Below are positions 11,501 to 21,627 of a stretch of DNA of 64,000 nucleotides, piece after piece. Origin of the DNA: Ampullaceana balthica (lineage: Eukaryota; Mollusca; Gastropoda; Lymnaeidae); contig CALYLW010000504.1 in the NCBI GenBank assembly GCA_944989445.1, forward strand, positions 62,001-126,000, given 5' to 3'. Position 1 is the stretch's first letter. The number at the start of each line of letters is the position of its first letter. The position numbers were made by a program, and so were the translations under genes. Below the pieces are notes generated by a model. That model saw only the letters and a program-made list of their open reading frames with translations, searched no databases and was not told the origin of the DNA.

Positions 11501-14500
11501 CCTTGTTCTCGCTTTTCAATGATTTTACATTTCAACAGTTATTTTTCACTGTTATAATTGTCTTCTTGTGGTTTTTTCTTCGAAGACATTTTAGCACATG
11601 TTATTACTGTTTGCACATAAAAAATTACCAAAACTGTCCAAATACAAAATTTAAAAAAACGGGTGATCACACACAGACCGAGTGTTAAACATAAACTAAT
11701 GCATCGGCGCGGAAGTTCCGGCTCACAAATGATTGACGGGAAAAGGGGATTTCCCCTGTCTGTGTAACTTGTTATGCGAAATGTCGCTCGTTAAGAGAGC
11801 AACTCCCCCCCCCTGTTTTTTATTTATATATATATATATATACACACACACACAATTTTTGCTCCTTATGAGAGGTGCTCATTATGAGAGGTTCCACTGT
11901 ACTGGTACAAATAAATATTAATGATACTGTTTTCATCATGAAGAATTAATTAAACATTGAATTGCATTTAACGATAAACTTATATTTCAAAAGTCAACCT
12001 CCCCCAAACGTCCTGGTGGTGTGGGAAGGACTTCGCTCCTTTGTGAGTAACGTCAACATAAAACGTTATATTTTGCAGTATCAGGCAAAAAAGTTCGCCG
12101 ACCCCTGGTCTGTGCTCACATTTTTTAAATTTGCACATAAATAATGTTAACGAGTTGAAACTATCATATAATGTAATTTTTAGTTTTATTAAGTTAATTA
12201 AAACATTAACGCAAATGTCTTTTTGTTGTAATTTTTCACGACATTAAATTGAACATAAAATTATTTGACTAAAGTGATCTGACCTTTGCTCAAAATATTT
12301 TATCAATGAATCTCACGGATTCTCACGTAATAAATATAAATTATTGTAGGAGAACAGTTAGCTTCTTAATCTGCCTAGTAAGAGGTTTATGGTTTTTACA
12401 TTTTTCATCAGACTTTGAATATTTTACTTTACAATAATTATAAATAGTTTAAAGAACAAAATTATTCCAATGCAACACAAGCTCTGATTTTATTTCTTAA
12501 CTGTAGCCCACATTAATAGGACTTTTTGTGTAGAAAATACTACTTATTATTTATCTTTTTCTAAATTCTCAAAGCATCTGCCATCTGTGCACGAGTGACA
12601 GATAATACTATACTTATTTTAATATTCAAAACAGCTTTATTTTCTATTTTAAAAAAAAGGAATTATATTGTCACTTTCTCTCACATTAACACATACACTA
12701 CCTATCTATCTTTTTCTGTCCCAAACAAACAAATAACTGCACTTAAAATGCTTTAATTTATGAGCATACTGTTTGCTTCTACTGTGCGATAGACATTCTT
12801 TAAAAGCAAGCTTTATAATTTAAAAAACTTGTTTTATTGTTTTGTTATTAAAATGAATTTAAAATTTTCCCCAAAATTGCCCCTGCCCTATATTTTGTTT
12901 TGTGTGAATTAATTTTTTGTTGTTTTTGTTGCTTCATTTTTGATGTGTTTGTCTTTATACTTTGACAGCTTAAAACTATTTTTTTAATCTGCAAAATCAT
13001 TCTGTATTCTTTCAGGTCAACATGATAGTTAATTATAATCACGTTAACTTGCATTGTTTATTTTTGCTACTATTAGAAGACGCCAAAATAGAGATGAGTA
13101 TTATGAGGGTCCCACCCCAAGACCAAAACGCAGTCGTGGTAACTACGATAGAGAGCGTGAGTGTTTGTTAGCATAAGAACTCTTTCTAATTTCTAATTAA
13201 ATTTGAACAGCGTTACTTACTAACATTACTGTACAATTAAAATAGCATTTTAAAAAAAAATCTTTTACTTTATGCAATGAAGCATTTTTTTCCAAACTTG
13301 GTTTCCCACCAATACTAAAAAAAAATTTCCCCTCCCCCTTCATTCTCTTAAAATAATGATGCTTATACAAATAATATTAAATAACATAAGAAATGTGTTG
13401 CTGGATTGGAATATTTAAATAGAATTGTGTTTATTAAAGAAACAAACACATGCTTACTGATTCAAGGATTACTGATTCTTATGTCTTAAGTTTTCCCTCC
13501 ATATAACAGTCACCTCCTCTGTGTAGTGTGCACTAATGTTCTTGTAAAAATCTATTTCCCTGAGAGCCCACAGAGCCCACACTCTACATAACAATCTTCT
13601 GTCTTACTTGAGCTCATTTCCTGTAGAGTCACCCTTTCATTATACATCTTAGATCTTGGGGGCAGATTGGATTAACTCTTTTGGAGGGTACATATTTGGA
13701 TTGTAATTTATTTATTGTTTTATTAAGAGTGTTTTTCATTTCTTTCAGCTTTCTTCAAAGACAGAAGAATGGAAAGGTGAGAAATTATTATTTTGTTCTC
13801 ATGAGATCAAAGCAAATTTAAAGGACTGATTCTGAAACAATCTGAACATTAGATTTATGAAAGAAAACTGTCCATAACAGTTTGACAGATATATTCCAAA
13901 TGCTACAACTCTATTGCATTGCTAAAAATTTTTTTGTATTTTGTGCAGGTCACCAAGATATGCTGGGGTGAGAAGAGACACTTTTATAAATGGGGTATGT
14001 GTAGGCAAGGGTCATCACTCCACAGGCTGAGAACAAGAATGATTTCATCCCCAGCAGGCATTTACTGAAAGAGTTCCCAAATAGCTTAAAGACTAGCATT
14101 CTTTTTTAGGATATTGTGCTTTTAAAATTTATTTTTTAAATTGAAGTACAACTTATAAAACACTTGGAAACCATGGTTTTTTAAACAACTATAGTGAAAA
14201 TTTCTTTGATGTCGGGGTCACATTCTGGTAAAAGTTAGTTATAAAAATATTTCTTTCTTGGGAATGTAATTAGTGTATTGTTATTTAAATTAACTTAATT
14301 TCAGAGTTACTTTATAACTAGTTTTTTAAAAACTATTTACTTTACTGTTGAAATATGTGTTTTGTGTCAATTGCATGAAGTAAAATGTCTTTTCAGTCCT
14401 ATTCTGATTACATGAGAGAATTTAATCAGAGGCCTCCACCACCACATCCAATGGCACAGTTTGGACCTGTAAGTACCTGATTGTTTTCAATATGCCTCCT

Positions 14501-15913
14501 TATAAACTTTTTGAATACACTAAACAAAGCTGCAAGATCAGGAGATACCAATGCATCAAAATGATAATTATCTCTCTCTTTAAAAAACAAACAAACTAAA
14601 AACAGACAATTATAGCCTATAGGTTCTTAGTACTAACAGTGCAATATGTTTTTGTTTATGAATTGGCCATTGTAATCTTGAAATTTCAATATATTTATTG
14701 ACATAATCTAAACATATCTTGGTTTATTTATGTTACTATGTTATCTTCAAATACAAAGTATGAGCATACTTATTGGTTTCAATTTTAGTTTTATAAACCT
14801 TACCCTATTAAATTTCACTATTCCACAAACCTAATAGAGTGGCTCAAAAAAAATTTGGTAAAAGATATTGCTGTTGAAAGTTGAAGAGATGCTAGAATTT
14901 ATTTATAATGTAGTTGTCAACATGATCATGTTTTTATAACCTGAATAAGATTATTAGAATTATCTCCTATTCAGGTTCTAGAGAGCATGTACATTATTAA
15001 CAATTGCTCAGCATCTCCACTAACCTTCAACTGCAATGGTTTCATAAAGAAATTTAAACAAAATCTATACCTTTTATTCCATGTGCAATATACTAATTAG
15101 CAATAATCCTATGTCTGTCATAGATATAAACCTTTAGAAATTTTTATAATTTACTTGTAGCCACTGTAATTTTTATTTGATAAAAAAATATTTGTTAGCC
15201 CCCTGGGTTCTTTGATCAAAGCGGCTTCAGTGCTCAGTTTGATAGACCACCTCGCGGAGGATTCTCTATGGGTCTTGGTGATTTTGGCACAGCAAGATCA
15301 GGAGATTCAAGTAGCAAAAGATCTGTAAGATTCACAATTGAATTTTATTTCTCTCCACCATATGTGGTAAATTCAAAATGTATTCAGTACTGTAGCGAAT
15401 GATAGCCGATAAATATACATTTTAAATAATTACAAGCCCCTCAAGATTCAGATGATTTATGCGTGTTGATTGGTAAAAATAGATTTTATGTTAGATCTCT
15501 TCATTCTCACAATGACAAAAATTTAAGAGAAAGTTGATCTCATATTTATTTAAACATGTCTAATATGTGTTTATCTTCTTACAAAGCAATTAAACATAAT
15601 TTTTATAACTACATAAATTACCTATGTGCAGAAATTAATGATGACATTAACAAATACACAGTATGAAAGGGATGTGGATGACTTTTTGCGCCGTACCACA
15701 CATGGTCTTAACTCGAAGCATCGAAATCATGATGACAGAAGAAGTGATAGGGACCATGACAGGGGACGTGAAAGAGATCGGGGCAGAGACCATGAACGAG
15801 ATAGGGAGCATCGGAGTGAAAGGGATTACGATCGGCGGGACTATGATCGACGGGACCAGGAGAGAGACAGGGAAAGGGACAGGTCAAGCAGACATAACAG
15901 AGAAAGGCGATGA
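2107..15913 (+). CDS. YTHDC1: YTHDC1-like nuclear m6A RNA reader (5' end not in window)
   Basis: Coding exons joined in phase by GT-AG introns: 2107-2328, 2437-2595, 2812-2960, 3320-3374, 4394-4511, 4712-4796, 5131-5318, 13077-13156, 13749-13776, 13949-13994, 14397-14468, 15199-15324, 15662-15913 (stop TGA), about 526 codons. The protein has a long acidic run, a short RGISPI motif also found in vertebrate YTHDC1, the YTH domain, and an Arg/Asp/Glu-rich tail beginning VDDFLRRT. In known YTHDC1 the YTH domain binds N6-methyladenosine in nuclear RNA and affects splicing and export. Exon order, domain order and tail motifs ([18 protein letters not shown]) match vertebrate YTHDC1, so orthology is well supported. 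The N-terminal coding exons are missing from the window. The last exon could instead start at 15632, after another AG that also keeps the frame. Confidence 0.93.
2812..5318 (+). CDS. YTHDC1: YTH domain exons of the YTHDC1-like gene
   Basis: Five exons encode the complete YTH fold: 2812-2960 ([19 protein letters not shown]), 3320-3374 ([14 protein letters not shown]), 4394-4511 ([21 protein letters not shown]), 4712-4796 (VKIGRDGQ) and 5131-5318 (EIEPRCG, LCKLFP). Known m6A-pocket residues are kept: the SNN motif, Trp of GVWST (human W377), Trp of RWVLP (human W428), and the Leu equivalent to human L439. All splice sites are GT-AG and phases agree. This supports a functional m6A reader; binding itself is inferred from the family. 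Confidence 0.93.
7223..7395. mobile_element. MITE with 28-bp imperfect inverted repeats
   Basis: The left end TACCATACTTATTGGCATAT and the reverse complement of the right end, TACCGTATTTATCGGCATAT, match with a few differences, and the match continues through AACACGCA. A second, inner copy of the 'ataacacgca' motif follows on the left. There is no open frame, so this is a non-autonomous DNA element. Superfamily is uncertain; the TACCGTATTTWTCGG-type end is common among animal MITEs. Confidence 0.75.
7935..9860 (-). mobile_element. hAT transposon (ZBED5-like), with perfect 8-bp target duplication
   Basis: The element starts CAGTGGTTCTTAACC and ends GGTTAAGAACCACTG, typical hAT ends. It is flanked by identical 8-bp copies of CTTTAATT at 7927-7934 and 9861-9868, the hAT-length duplication. 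Subterminal 'GGGGAGCAC'/'GCGGAGCACC' motifs also recur at both ends. The transposase lies on the minus strand, opposite to the host gene, and is broken by frameshifts. Confidence 0.93.
8176..9708 (-). pseudogene. Broken hAT transposase, ZBED5/SCAND3-like
   Basis: Minus-strand fragments in several frames cover nearly the whole protein in order. They run from an N-terminal MDKFLIKRK start at 9708, through a DES-type first catalytic region and a CMDGAPSM second catalytic region near 9200-9230, then [11 protein letters not shown] and [10 protein letters not shown], to a C-terminal dimerisation region with LCEFGFSIV at about 8310. Frame changes occur near 9450, 9190, 9075 and 8720. These motifs match hAT proteins related to ZBED5. 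The BED finger itself was not seen. The number of breaks rules out an active product. Confidence 0.85.
11038..11901 (-). mobile_element. Tigger-type DNA transposon derivative
   Basis: The ends are inverted repeats (TACAGTGGAATCTCTTATAA at the left, TTATGAGAGGTTCCACTGTA at the right) with TA at each border. At 864 bp it retains only the transposase N terminus on the minus strand. The ends differ from the element at 673-1560, so two Tigger families are present. A short (TA)n(CA)n microsatellite sits at 11824-11854. Confidence 0.85.
11302..11590 (-). pseudogene. Tigger transposase N-terminal (CENP-B/Psq HTH) fragment
   Basis: On the minus strand from an ATG at 11590 the frame reads MSSKKKPQ, reaches an in-frame TAA after about 16 codons, and continues as [18 protein letters not shown], then [15 protein letters not shown]. 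This is the Psq-type helix-turn-helix that pogo/Tigger transposases use to bind their ends. The DDE domain is missing, so it is a deletion derivative. Confidence 0.8.
13077..15913 (+). CDS. YTHDC1: C-terminal tail exons of the YTHDC1-like gene
   Basis: Six exons follow the long intron. The first three are small (80, 28 and 46 bp) and encode [21 protein letters not shown] and [15 protein letters not shown]. Then come SYSDYMREF with a proline-rich run, a Gly/Phe-rich segment ([19 protein letters not shown]), and the final exon with VDDFLRRT followed by dense RD/RE/RER repeats to the stop. The tail matches vertebrate YTHDC1 in order. Arg/Asp-Glu repeats of this type contact RNA and splicing factors in that family. 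The 28-bp and 46-bp micro-exons are supported by canonical splice sites and by the motif continuing across them. Confidence 0.88.
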
Positions 15914-16991
15914 AGGGACCAAAGCATTTACATTTTAGTATATTCATGTTTCATTTTTGTATTATTTTATCATTAATCATCAAATTGTCAATTCAGGTAA
16001 ATATGTTTTGTTAGGCAAGTGATATTTCCTTATATATTCACAGTCAATGCTAACTGTTGGCTAATAATTGTATTTTCCATTAAATTTTCAAATGCAATTT
16101 AATTTCATCATTTTCTATCATCCCACAGAGGAATTTTTTTTTCTTCTTTAAGTAATTAATAGATTGTACAAAGTTTTTTTATAACATAATCTTAGCATTA
16201 GTTTAAGAAGAATTGAGAATGAAATGTAATGTTTAAGAACCAACTGCCAGCTCTATTAGTTATGTTGAATGTGCTTACATGTGTTGTTTGTTTGTTTGTT
16301 TTTTCATTTTATACTTTATACTCTCAGTTGTTTTATTGAGATACATCAATGAATTTATTTGTAGTGTAGCATTTTGATATTAGTATTTTTTATTTTTTTT
16401 TACATTCCTCAGATTATTTTAATACTGTCCATGAAACTGAACATTTGACCTTATTTCTATATAAATAATAAAATGCAAATCTTATGGCAGTACAAAATCA
16501 TCCTACATTTTACACTGAGATTTTCTCCAAAATGTGGTGAATCAGTGAGAAATTTTACAAATATTTCTTTAATTTTGTTTGAGTTGAGTCTTTTGTACAT
16601 TATAAAAAAAGTGTTTATTTCTTTCAATGGGTTCTCTTATACTATAGATGTTTTCAGTTTCTTGTGTTTCAAGCATTCATTGTATTTTATGTCAGTGATT
16701 TATATAAACGTTTTCCTTGGTTGAAATTGAATTCTTGTATAAAATGGAACACATGAAATTATTGTGGAGAATGCTTAGAGGATGAGTGTGACAGTGTACT
16801 AATTGTTGATATTTGAAGACAAACTGATTAGTTGTGTTTCCAAAATGCCATAAGACACCTAGTAAGATAAGATATTATCCAATGACTGTGAGAAATGTAA
16901 AGTTTAATTAACATTTATTCCTCATAAAAGCATGGATGGAAAGGATAAACAGTATTTCTGGTTCCACTTCTGGTCAACAACAGTTTCAGGC
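15914..16991 (+). other. 3' untranslated region and downstream of the YTHDC1-like gene
   Basis: This AT-rich stretch has no recognised coding exon. It follows the TGA directly and holds a candidate AATAAA polyadenylation signal, so it is most likely 3' UTR. Small open frames here have no recognisable domain and are treated as chance. Confidence 0.6.
16467..16472 (+). terminator. Candidate polyadenylation signal (AATAAA)
   Basis: It is the first canonical AATAAA that I noticed downstream of the YTHDC1-like stop codon, about 550 bp after it. Hexamers of this kind are frequent by chance in AT-rich DNA, so use is not proven. Confidence 0.35.
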
Positions 16992-17126
16992 AACAGACCT
17001 TTAGGTTTTATGGTATTATCAATAGTATCAATATCTAACAGACCTTTAGGTTTTATGGTATTATCAATAGTATCAATATCTAACAGACCTTTAGGTTTTA
17101 TGGTATTATCAATAGTATCAATATCT
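16992..17126. repeat. 45-bp tandem repeat, three identical copies
   Basis: The unit begins AACAGACCTTTAGGTTTTAT and is present three times head to tail without a visible mismatch, implying a recent duplication. Because 45 is a multiple of three, the array is open in frames on both strands; these are not genes. Confidence 0.95.
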
Positions 17127-17268
17127 TGCACAATAATATCACAGTAAAAAATGATTTATAAAACACTTTGGTTTTAATTGTTGGCAAATTTATTCAAATA
17201 AGAGTGATCTGCACCTGTTGATAAATTTATATGCTTTATTTGAAAAAGCAAGAATCATTTCATTGAAT

Positions 17269-17417
17269 GTGACAGGTGACCTTCATATATAAGCTGACAT
17301 GAATGGACAGGTGACCTTAGTATATTAGATGACATGAATGTGACAGGTGACCTTAGTATATTAGATGGCATGAAAGTGACAGGGGATCTTCATTGTTGAC
17401 TAATATGAGAGTGACAG
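17269..17417. repeat. About 36-bp degenerate tandem repeat, four copies
   Basis: Each unit starts GTGACAGGTGACCTT or a close variant and ends near GACATGAAT. The copies have diverged, with the last one most changed. Confidence 0.85.
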
Positions 17418-17833
17418 TCATTTTAAATGTATAATCATGACTGTTGAGACTGTGCTGGTGATGTGTGGGTGTGTTACTCATTGTGGGAAGATAAACAGTC
17501 AACAGTCTGAATGAGGGTAGATAATACTGACTTAAGGGGGTATAAATTTGTTACATGTTTTTTAAAACTTTTGTATAAATGAATTAAATGGCAAATATAT
17601 AGAATCTCTCTTCCCCCCAGCCCATATCAAAAATAAAAGTCCATGAATTTCATTGTCTATGCTCCGATGGTTTTGTTATGTTTGATTTCTCATGTGTACT
17701 GAATGTTTGTTTGATGTGAACTTGATATGTTGTGACTAATTTACGGCATATGGTCCACTGCTTGCGGTGTTCAGTTTTGGCAGAATAAGGTTGACTAATT
17801 TAGTAGTATTAGCCACAGTCCATGGACAATAGA

Positions 17834-17923
17834 CTGTATGCTGAGCTGGGGTGGGGCCGCGGCTGTAGCAAGTCAAAGCTGTATGCTGAGCTGGGGTGGG
17901 GCCGCGGCTGTAGCAAGTCAAAG
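17834..17923. repeat. 45-bp tandem duplication, GC-rich
   Basis: Two identical head-to-tail copies start CTGTATGCTGAGCTGGGGTG. They are noticeably more GC-rich than their surroundings and contain GGGGCCGCGGC. Confidence 0.95.
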
Positions 17924-17961
17924 GATATGCATGTTTTACATTGAATGCATCTATAAATATA

Positions 17962-18045
17962 CTAGCGTATCACCCGTCAAAAATGACAGAAGTTTTCAAA
18001 ATAAATACACATCAGATTAAAAAATAACGTAATACAGAACTTTCA
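17962..18045 (-). mobile_element. Helitron-like 3' end, minus orientation
   Basis: Read on the minus strand the sequence ends with a near-hairpin (CTGTCATTTTTGACGG) followed by GTGATACGCTAG and a T. This is the same terminal pattern as the copies ending at 32742, 42965 and 43427. Helitrons typically end in CTRR after a short hairpin and sit before a T. The body would extend to the right, into the foldback region. Confidence 0.6.
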
Positions 18046-18052
18046 GTAAATG

Positions 18053-18278
18053 TATAACATAAACAGGGTATTAGTTAGCCTGACAGGACGTAAGACAACA
18101 GCGAACGTTTCGGCAAAGAGGTTTCCTCAACGGACAAATATTACACAAATAAAACGAATTCTTTCGTTATTTCGTTTTATTTGTGTACTATTTGTCCGTT
18201 GAGGAAGGCTCTTTGTCGAAACGTTCTCTGTTGTGTTACGTCCTGTCAGGCTAACTAATAACCTGTTTATATGTTATA
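18053..18278. repeat. Foldback element: about 105-bp inverted repeat arms
   Basis: The left arm (TATAACATAAACAGGG, then TTAGTTAGCCTGACAGGACG) and the reverse complement of the right arm match over about 105 bp with around ten differences. They are separated by only a few bases around 18165-18175. Pairing probably continues a little into the flanks. A 13-bp direct repeat (TACAGAACTTTCA) flanks the structure at 18033-18045 and 18326-18338. A transcript would form one long hairpin. No coding capacity is seen. Confidence 0.9.
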
Positions 18279-18338
18279 AATTTACTAATTTAAAAGCCTG
18301 ATTTCAGTCTCACCCCCCATTATTTTACAGAACTTTCA

Positions 18339-21300
18339 TTTATTTTATTTATTTTTATTTGATTCATTTATTATCATATTGAATAATTTGAGTGAAAAGA
18401 GTGATTTTTGGTGCGCACTATTGCACCTAACAGCATTACATCCAAGAAGCTTTACATTAATACGGGAATTATGTATGTTGATGATATCTGATACTGTTTT
18501 TATGTAGAGAGCTGTGGGCTCGGCTTCTTGCTGTGGTAGTCACTTTATAAATTGTCAAATTATTATTATTAAACCCACCCCTCCTTTGTGAGGTGTATTT
18601 CGTGGAAGGCACCTTGGGGTGTCCATAGCTTTCAGTTCCTTCTGCGCAATTAGCATGAAGAATTTCGTGGAAAGAGCATTAGGCTCAGGACTTGTGACGT
18701 CATTCTACATGTAGGAAATTTAGTAGTTTTAGTATTAGTAGACACACTGCTCTTTAGTACAAGAGAAACCATGCTGGTTTATAATAATTTATATGTATCC
18801 TCAGCCTTTTAAAAAAATTTCTTGTTTTTTTTATTTAGTTTCTTTCATAAGAGACAAAAGACAAACTCGGCAGCCCAAGGTCAATTCAACACACAAGTAA
18901 CTTTACAAACACTGACTTAACATTTACCAGTTCTGGTAACATTTTATTCAGTATTTAATTTGTTAAAATAGTTTGTACAAGATAAGTTGGCAAAAACCTA
19001 GTTGGCATGCGTTAAAAAAATTTCTGTTCGATTAACTATTCATGTCATACGAAAAAACAGGTTCTAAATAATACTTTATTCAATTTCTCGCAGTTCATAC
19101 CGTATATAAAAAGACATGGATGCCAGTGAGGTACCGGTATTTAATGGGGTCAGTGGAGCATAAGATAAACAACGTTCGAGAACAATGACCATCGTTATCA
19201 TCTGTTGTAATCACTTATCACTGGAAATCAAATAATCAAACTCAAATAGCCCGGTGTCTTTGTACTTAAAGCCCATTATAATTATATCTCTATATTTAAA
19301 GGTTGTTTTTTAATGGGCGACCTTTGGCACTTGTAATTACTAGAAAGGCTGACCCCCCCCCTCCCCCCTTACCACCAGTGATGCAGAGTAACACTAACCC
19401 TGCTATAACGATATGTATGCAATATATTATAGTGCTATTGTGAACTGTGAAAACATGATATTCTCCATTCACTACTTGCCTGAGAGTTAACATTCTCTTA
19501 CGTTTACTTTTAGCTAGTTTTCAGTTATGATGTCGATGAAAGCTGTTCACAAGTCTTGTGTGTTACAAGTCAAGTAATCCTGACATATCCATTATCCAGG
19601 CAAGCTTTCCCCTATTTGTGACCCCGTCCCACCTCTTTTTTTTTGTTTTTTAAAATAAAATTTTACTCTATGTGGATCCAAAAATATCTAACTGAATTAA
19701 CGTCGCCAAAACACAATTCTCTAGGCTACATGTCTATTGCCACAAGTACAACAAATAACCAGATAAAATTCCTGATAACTGTGCAAAACGCGATTCTTGA
19801 AAATAGCACAGAGCACGTTTGGTCAGTTTGGTGATTCTTGATTTGTTTCATTTTTCGTAAAATTACATTTTGAAGTCCCGACAATGTATATGCAGTGTAA
19901 AAGGGGGTGTTAAAATAGTTAAGGGGGTGTGGAAAAAATGTCTGCATTAATCATTAAGGGCTGGACCAGCTTAGTTTAATTTTCCTGTAAAGATAAAGTA
20001 CGTCACTTGAATGTACCGTCTTTTGTCAAGTAACTAAGTAATTAGAAAGTTGAGACCTAGCTACCGCGATTGATGTGTGAACTGACTAAAAAGCCTACCG
20101 CCTACAATGGTTAGTTCTATCCGCCAGCGCATGTTTTATTGTATTTATGGTTTTGAGTTTAATCACTCGCCATGACGCATTTATGACTATTTCATTATAT
20201 AACATATATATACCAAATTGTGCTGGCCTTGACCTTGACACACAATGACCAATGTACTAGCGTCAAGTCGATGTACTCAGGTCAAGTCGATGTACTCAGG
20301 TCAAGTCGATTCAGAAAGTTTTCAGGTCATGTGCACGCATCCTATTCTAATTCCAAAGTCGAGAGTTTAACACGACCACACTGGCTGTTAAACAAAATTT
20401 TTGTTTGACATTTCGAGCAATGAAATATAATAACATTTTTTGTTTATAGAGTAAATGGGGAAACAAAAACAAAAACGAATGTTTGTGGTACAAGATGCAG
20501 AGCTTTCATGTTGTTAGGATGGGACAATAATATGCATAAATAAATTACATATAAAACAAAAAAAAATCAGTTTTAAATAAAAATAGAAGAAATTATTATA
20601 GCATTTAAAAAAGGCAGAGTTTTTGTTAATAAACTCTGAAGTATATGAGTAAATACATTTTCAAAGAAATAAAGAAATTAAAATGGCTAGTAGCCTATAT
20701 ATACAAACAATTTAATTGATGCTCGTTTTAGTATTATTATTATTTCATTGTTTGAACACAAGGACATTTGGAATTTTGTTCCTGTTCCTGTAATAATAAT
20801 TTGATTAAATTTTTTTTTAAACTTTAAAAAAAATTATTATTATTATTTTGAGGGCAGGGCGGCATATATATTCATACATTTATAACAATATGTGTATATG
20901 TAAGATTATTTATGGGAGTGGGAAGGGGTCGTTTTAGGTGCGTTCCTCTAGCCTAGGCCCTAGGGGAAGATGCTCATCATGACGAGTCCGCATTTTCGCT
21001 TATTAATATTATATACAAATACAAATATAGTTAACCTTTGAACCTACCCCACTTTCATTTCTAGTCCACTGGATAAACAACTACACATTCGGACGTGACA
21101 TTATTAGTCCGAGTGAGGCTCTTGATCAAGTGCTGTACAAAGTACACAAATTGTCGCTTCTGACCTACAATTAGCTCAAGTCTCAAGAAATTAAAAAAAT
21201 AAATAAATAAATAAATAAAAAAATTTAAAAAAAAATAAAATATTAAGGGCGGGGTCAGACAACTTGACTTGAATTTCTCAGTGGAAGGGCAGAAAGTTAT

Positions 21301-21415
21301 ACATAATTATTATTCAATTTTCATGTTTCAATCAAATTAAACGGCAGTGGATTAGTCAAGTTTGGGGACAGCAGCTCAAACTTACGTCTTACGTTTTTTG
21401 ATCATACACTAGTGA
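18339..21415. other. Intergenic sequence without recognised gene
   Basis: No host exon is recognised. It has small repeats only: a 19-bp tandem repeat at 20262-20309 and (AAAT)-rich tracts near 21190-21240. The stretch 18400-18480 resembles repeat sequence also found at 25500-25560 (CACCTAACAGCA), so part of it is dispersed repeat. Confidence 0.6.
20262..20309. repeat. 19-bp tandem repeat, two and a half copies
   Basis: The unit GTCAAGTCGATGTACTCAG occurs twice exactly, followed by a partial third copy. Confidence 0.9.
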
Positions 21416-21619
21416 CAGAGCCGTCTTTACAAAATTTTGGGCCCCTGGGCAAAGAAATAGTGTTGCCCCCCCCCCAGACAAAGAAAGAGTGCCCCCCCCC
21501 GCAGGAATAAAAAATAAATAAATTAATAATATATATAAATAAACATATTCCCATGGGGCCCCTTTGCTCGTGGGCCTCCGGGCAAATGCCCAACAGGCCT
21601 ATGCGTCAAGACCGCACTG
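21416..21619. mobile_element. hAT MITE with perfect 8-bp target duplication
   Basis: The element starts CAGAGCCGTCTTTAC and ends GACCGCACTG. It is flanked by identical 8-bp copies of ACTAGTGA at 21408-21415 and 21620-21627. Inverted 'gggcccctgggcaaa'-like segments lie inside both ends, with poly-C runs. At 204 bp there is no coding sequence. Confidence 0.88.
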
Positions 21620-21627
21620 ACTAGTGA

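Larger units (their letters stand above)
10643..12107. mobile_element. Possible hAT element split by a Tigger insertion
   Basis: GGGTCGGCGAAC near 10646 and its complement GTTCGCCGACCCCTG ending at 12107 are inverted to each other and resemble the common hAT end CAGGGGTCGGCGAAC. The Tigger element at 11038-11901 lies inside. No matching 8-bp duplication was found at these borders, so the ends could belong to two separate relics. Confidence 0.35.
5319..13076 (+). other. Large transposon-filled intron of the YTHDC1-like gene
   Basis: This 7.8-kb intron runs from the donor GT at 5319 to the acceptor AG at 13075-13076. All other introns of this gene in the window are under 1.1 kb. It contains a 173-bp MITE, a 1.9-kb hAT and a 0.86-kb Tigger derivative. 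The remaining stretches (5320-7222, 7396-7926, 9869-10642, 12108-13076) are AT-rich with no recognised exon, tRNA or conserved motif. Confidence 0.8.

Noticed and set aside
12848..13054. Minus-strand frame before the YTHDC1-like exon at 13077
   Set aside because: Lies in intron sequence; composition is that of AT-rich non-coding DNA.
17962..18600. Interpreting the foldback hairpin as terminal inverted repeats of one DNA transposon
   Set aside because: The arms nearly touch in the middle, leaving no element body, and the outer flanks show no short target duplication next to the arms.
18490..18740. Possible tRNA-derived SINE
   Set aside because: No A-box/B-box pair with the right spacing could be identified.
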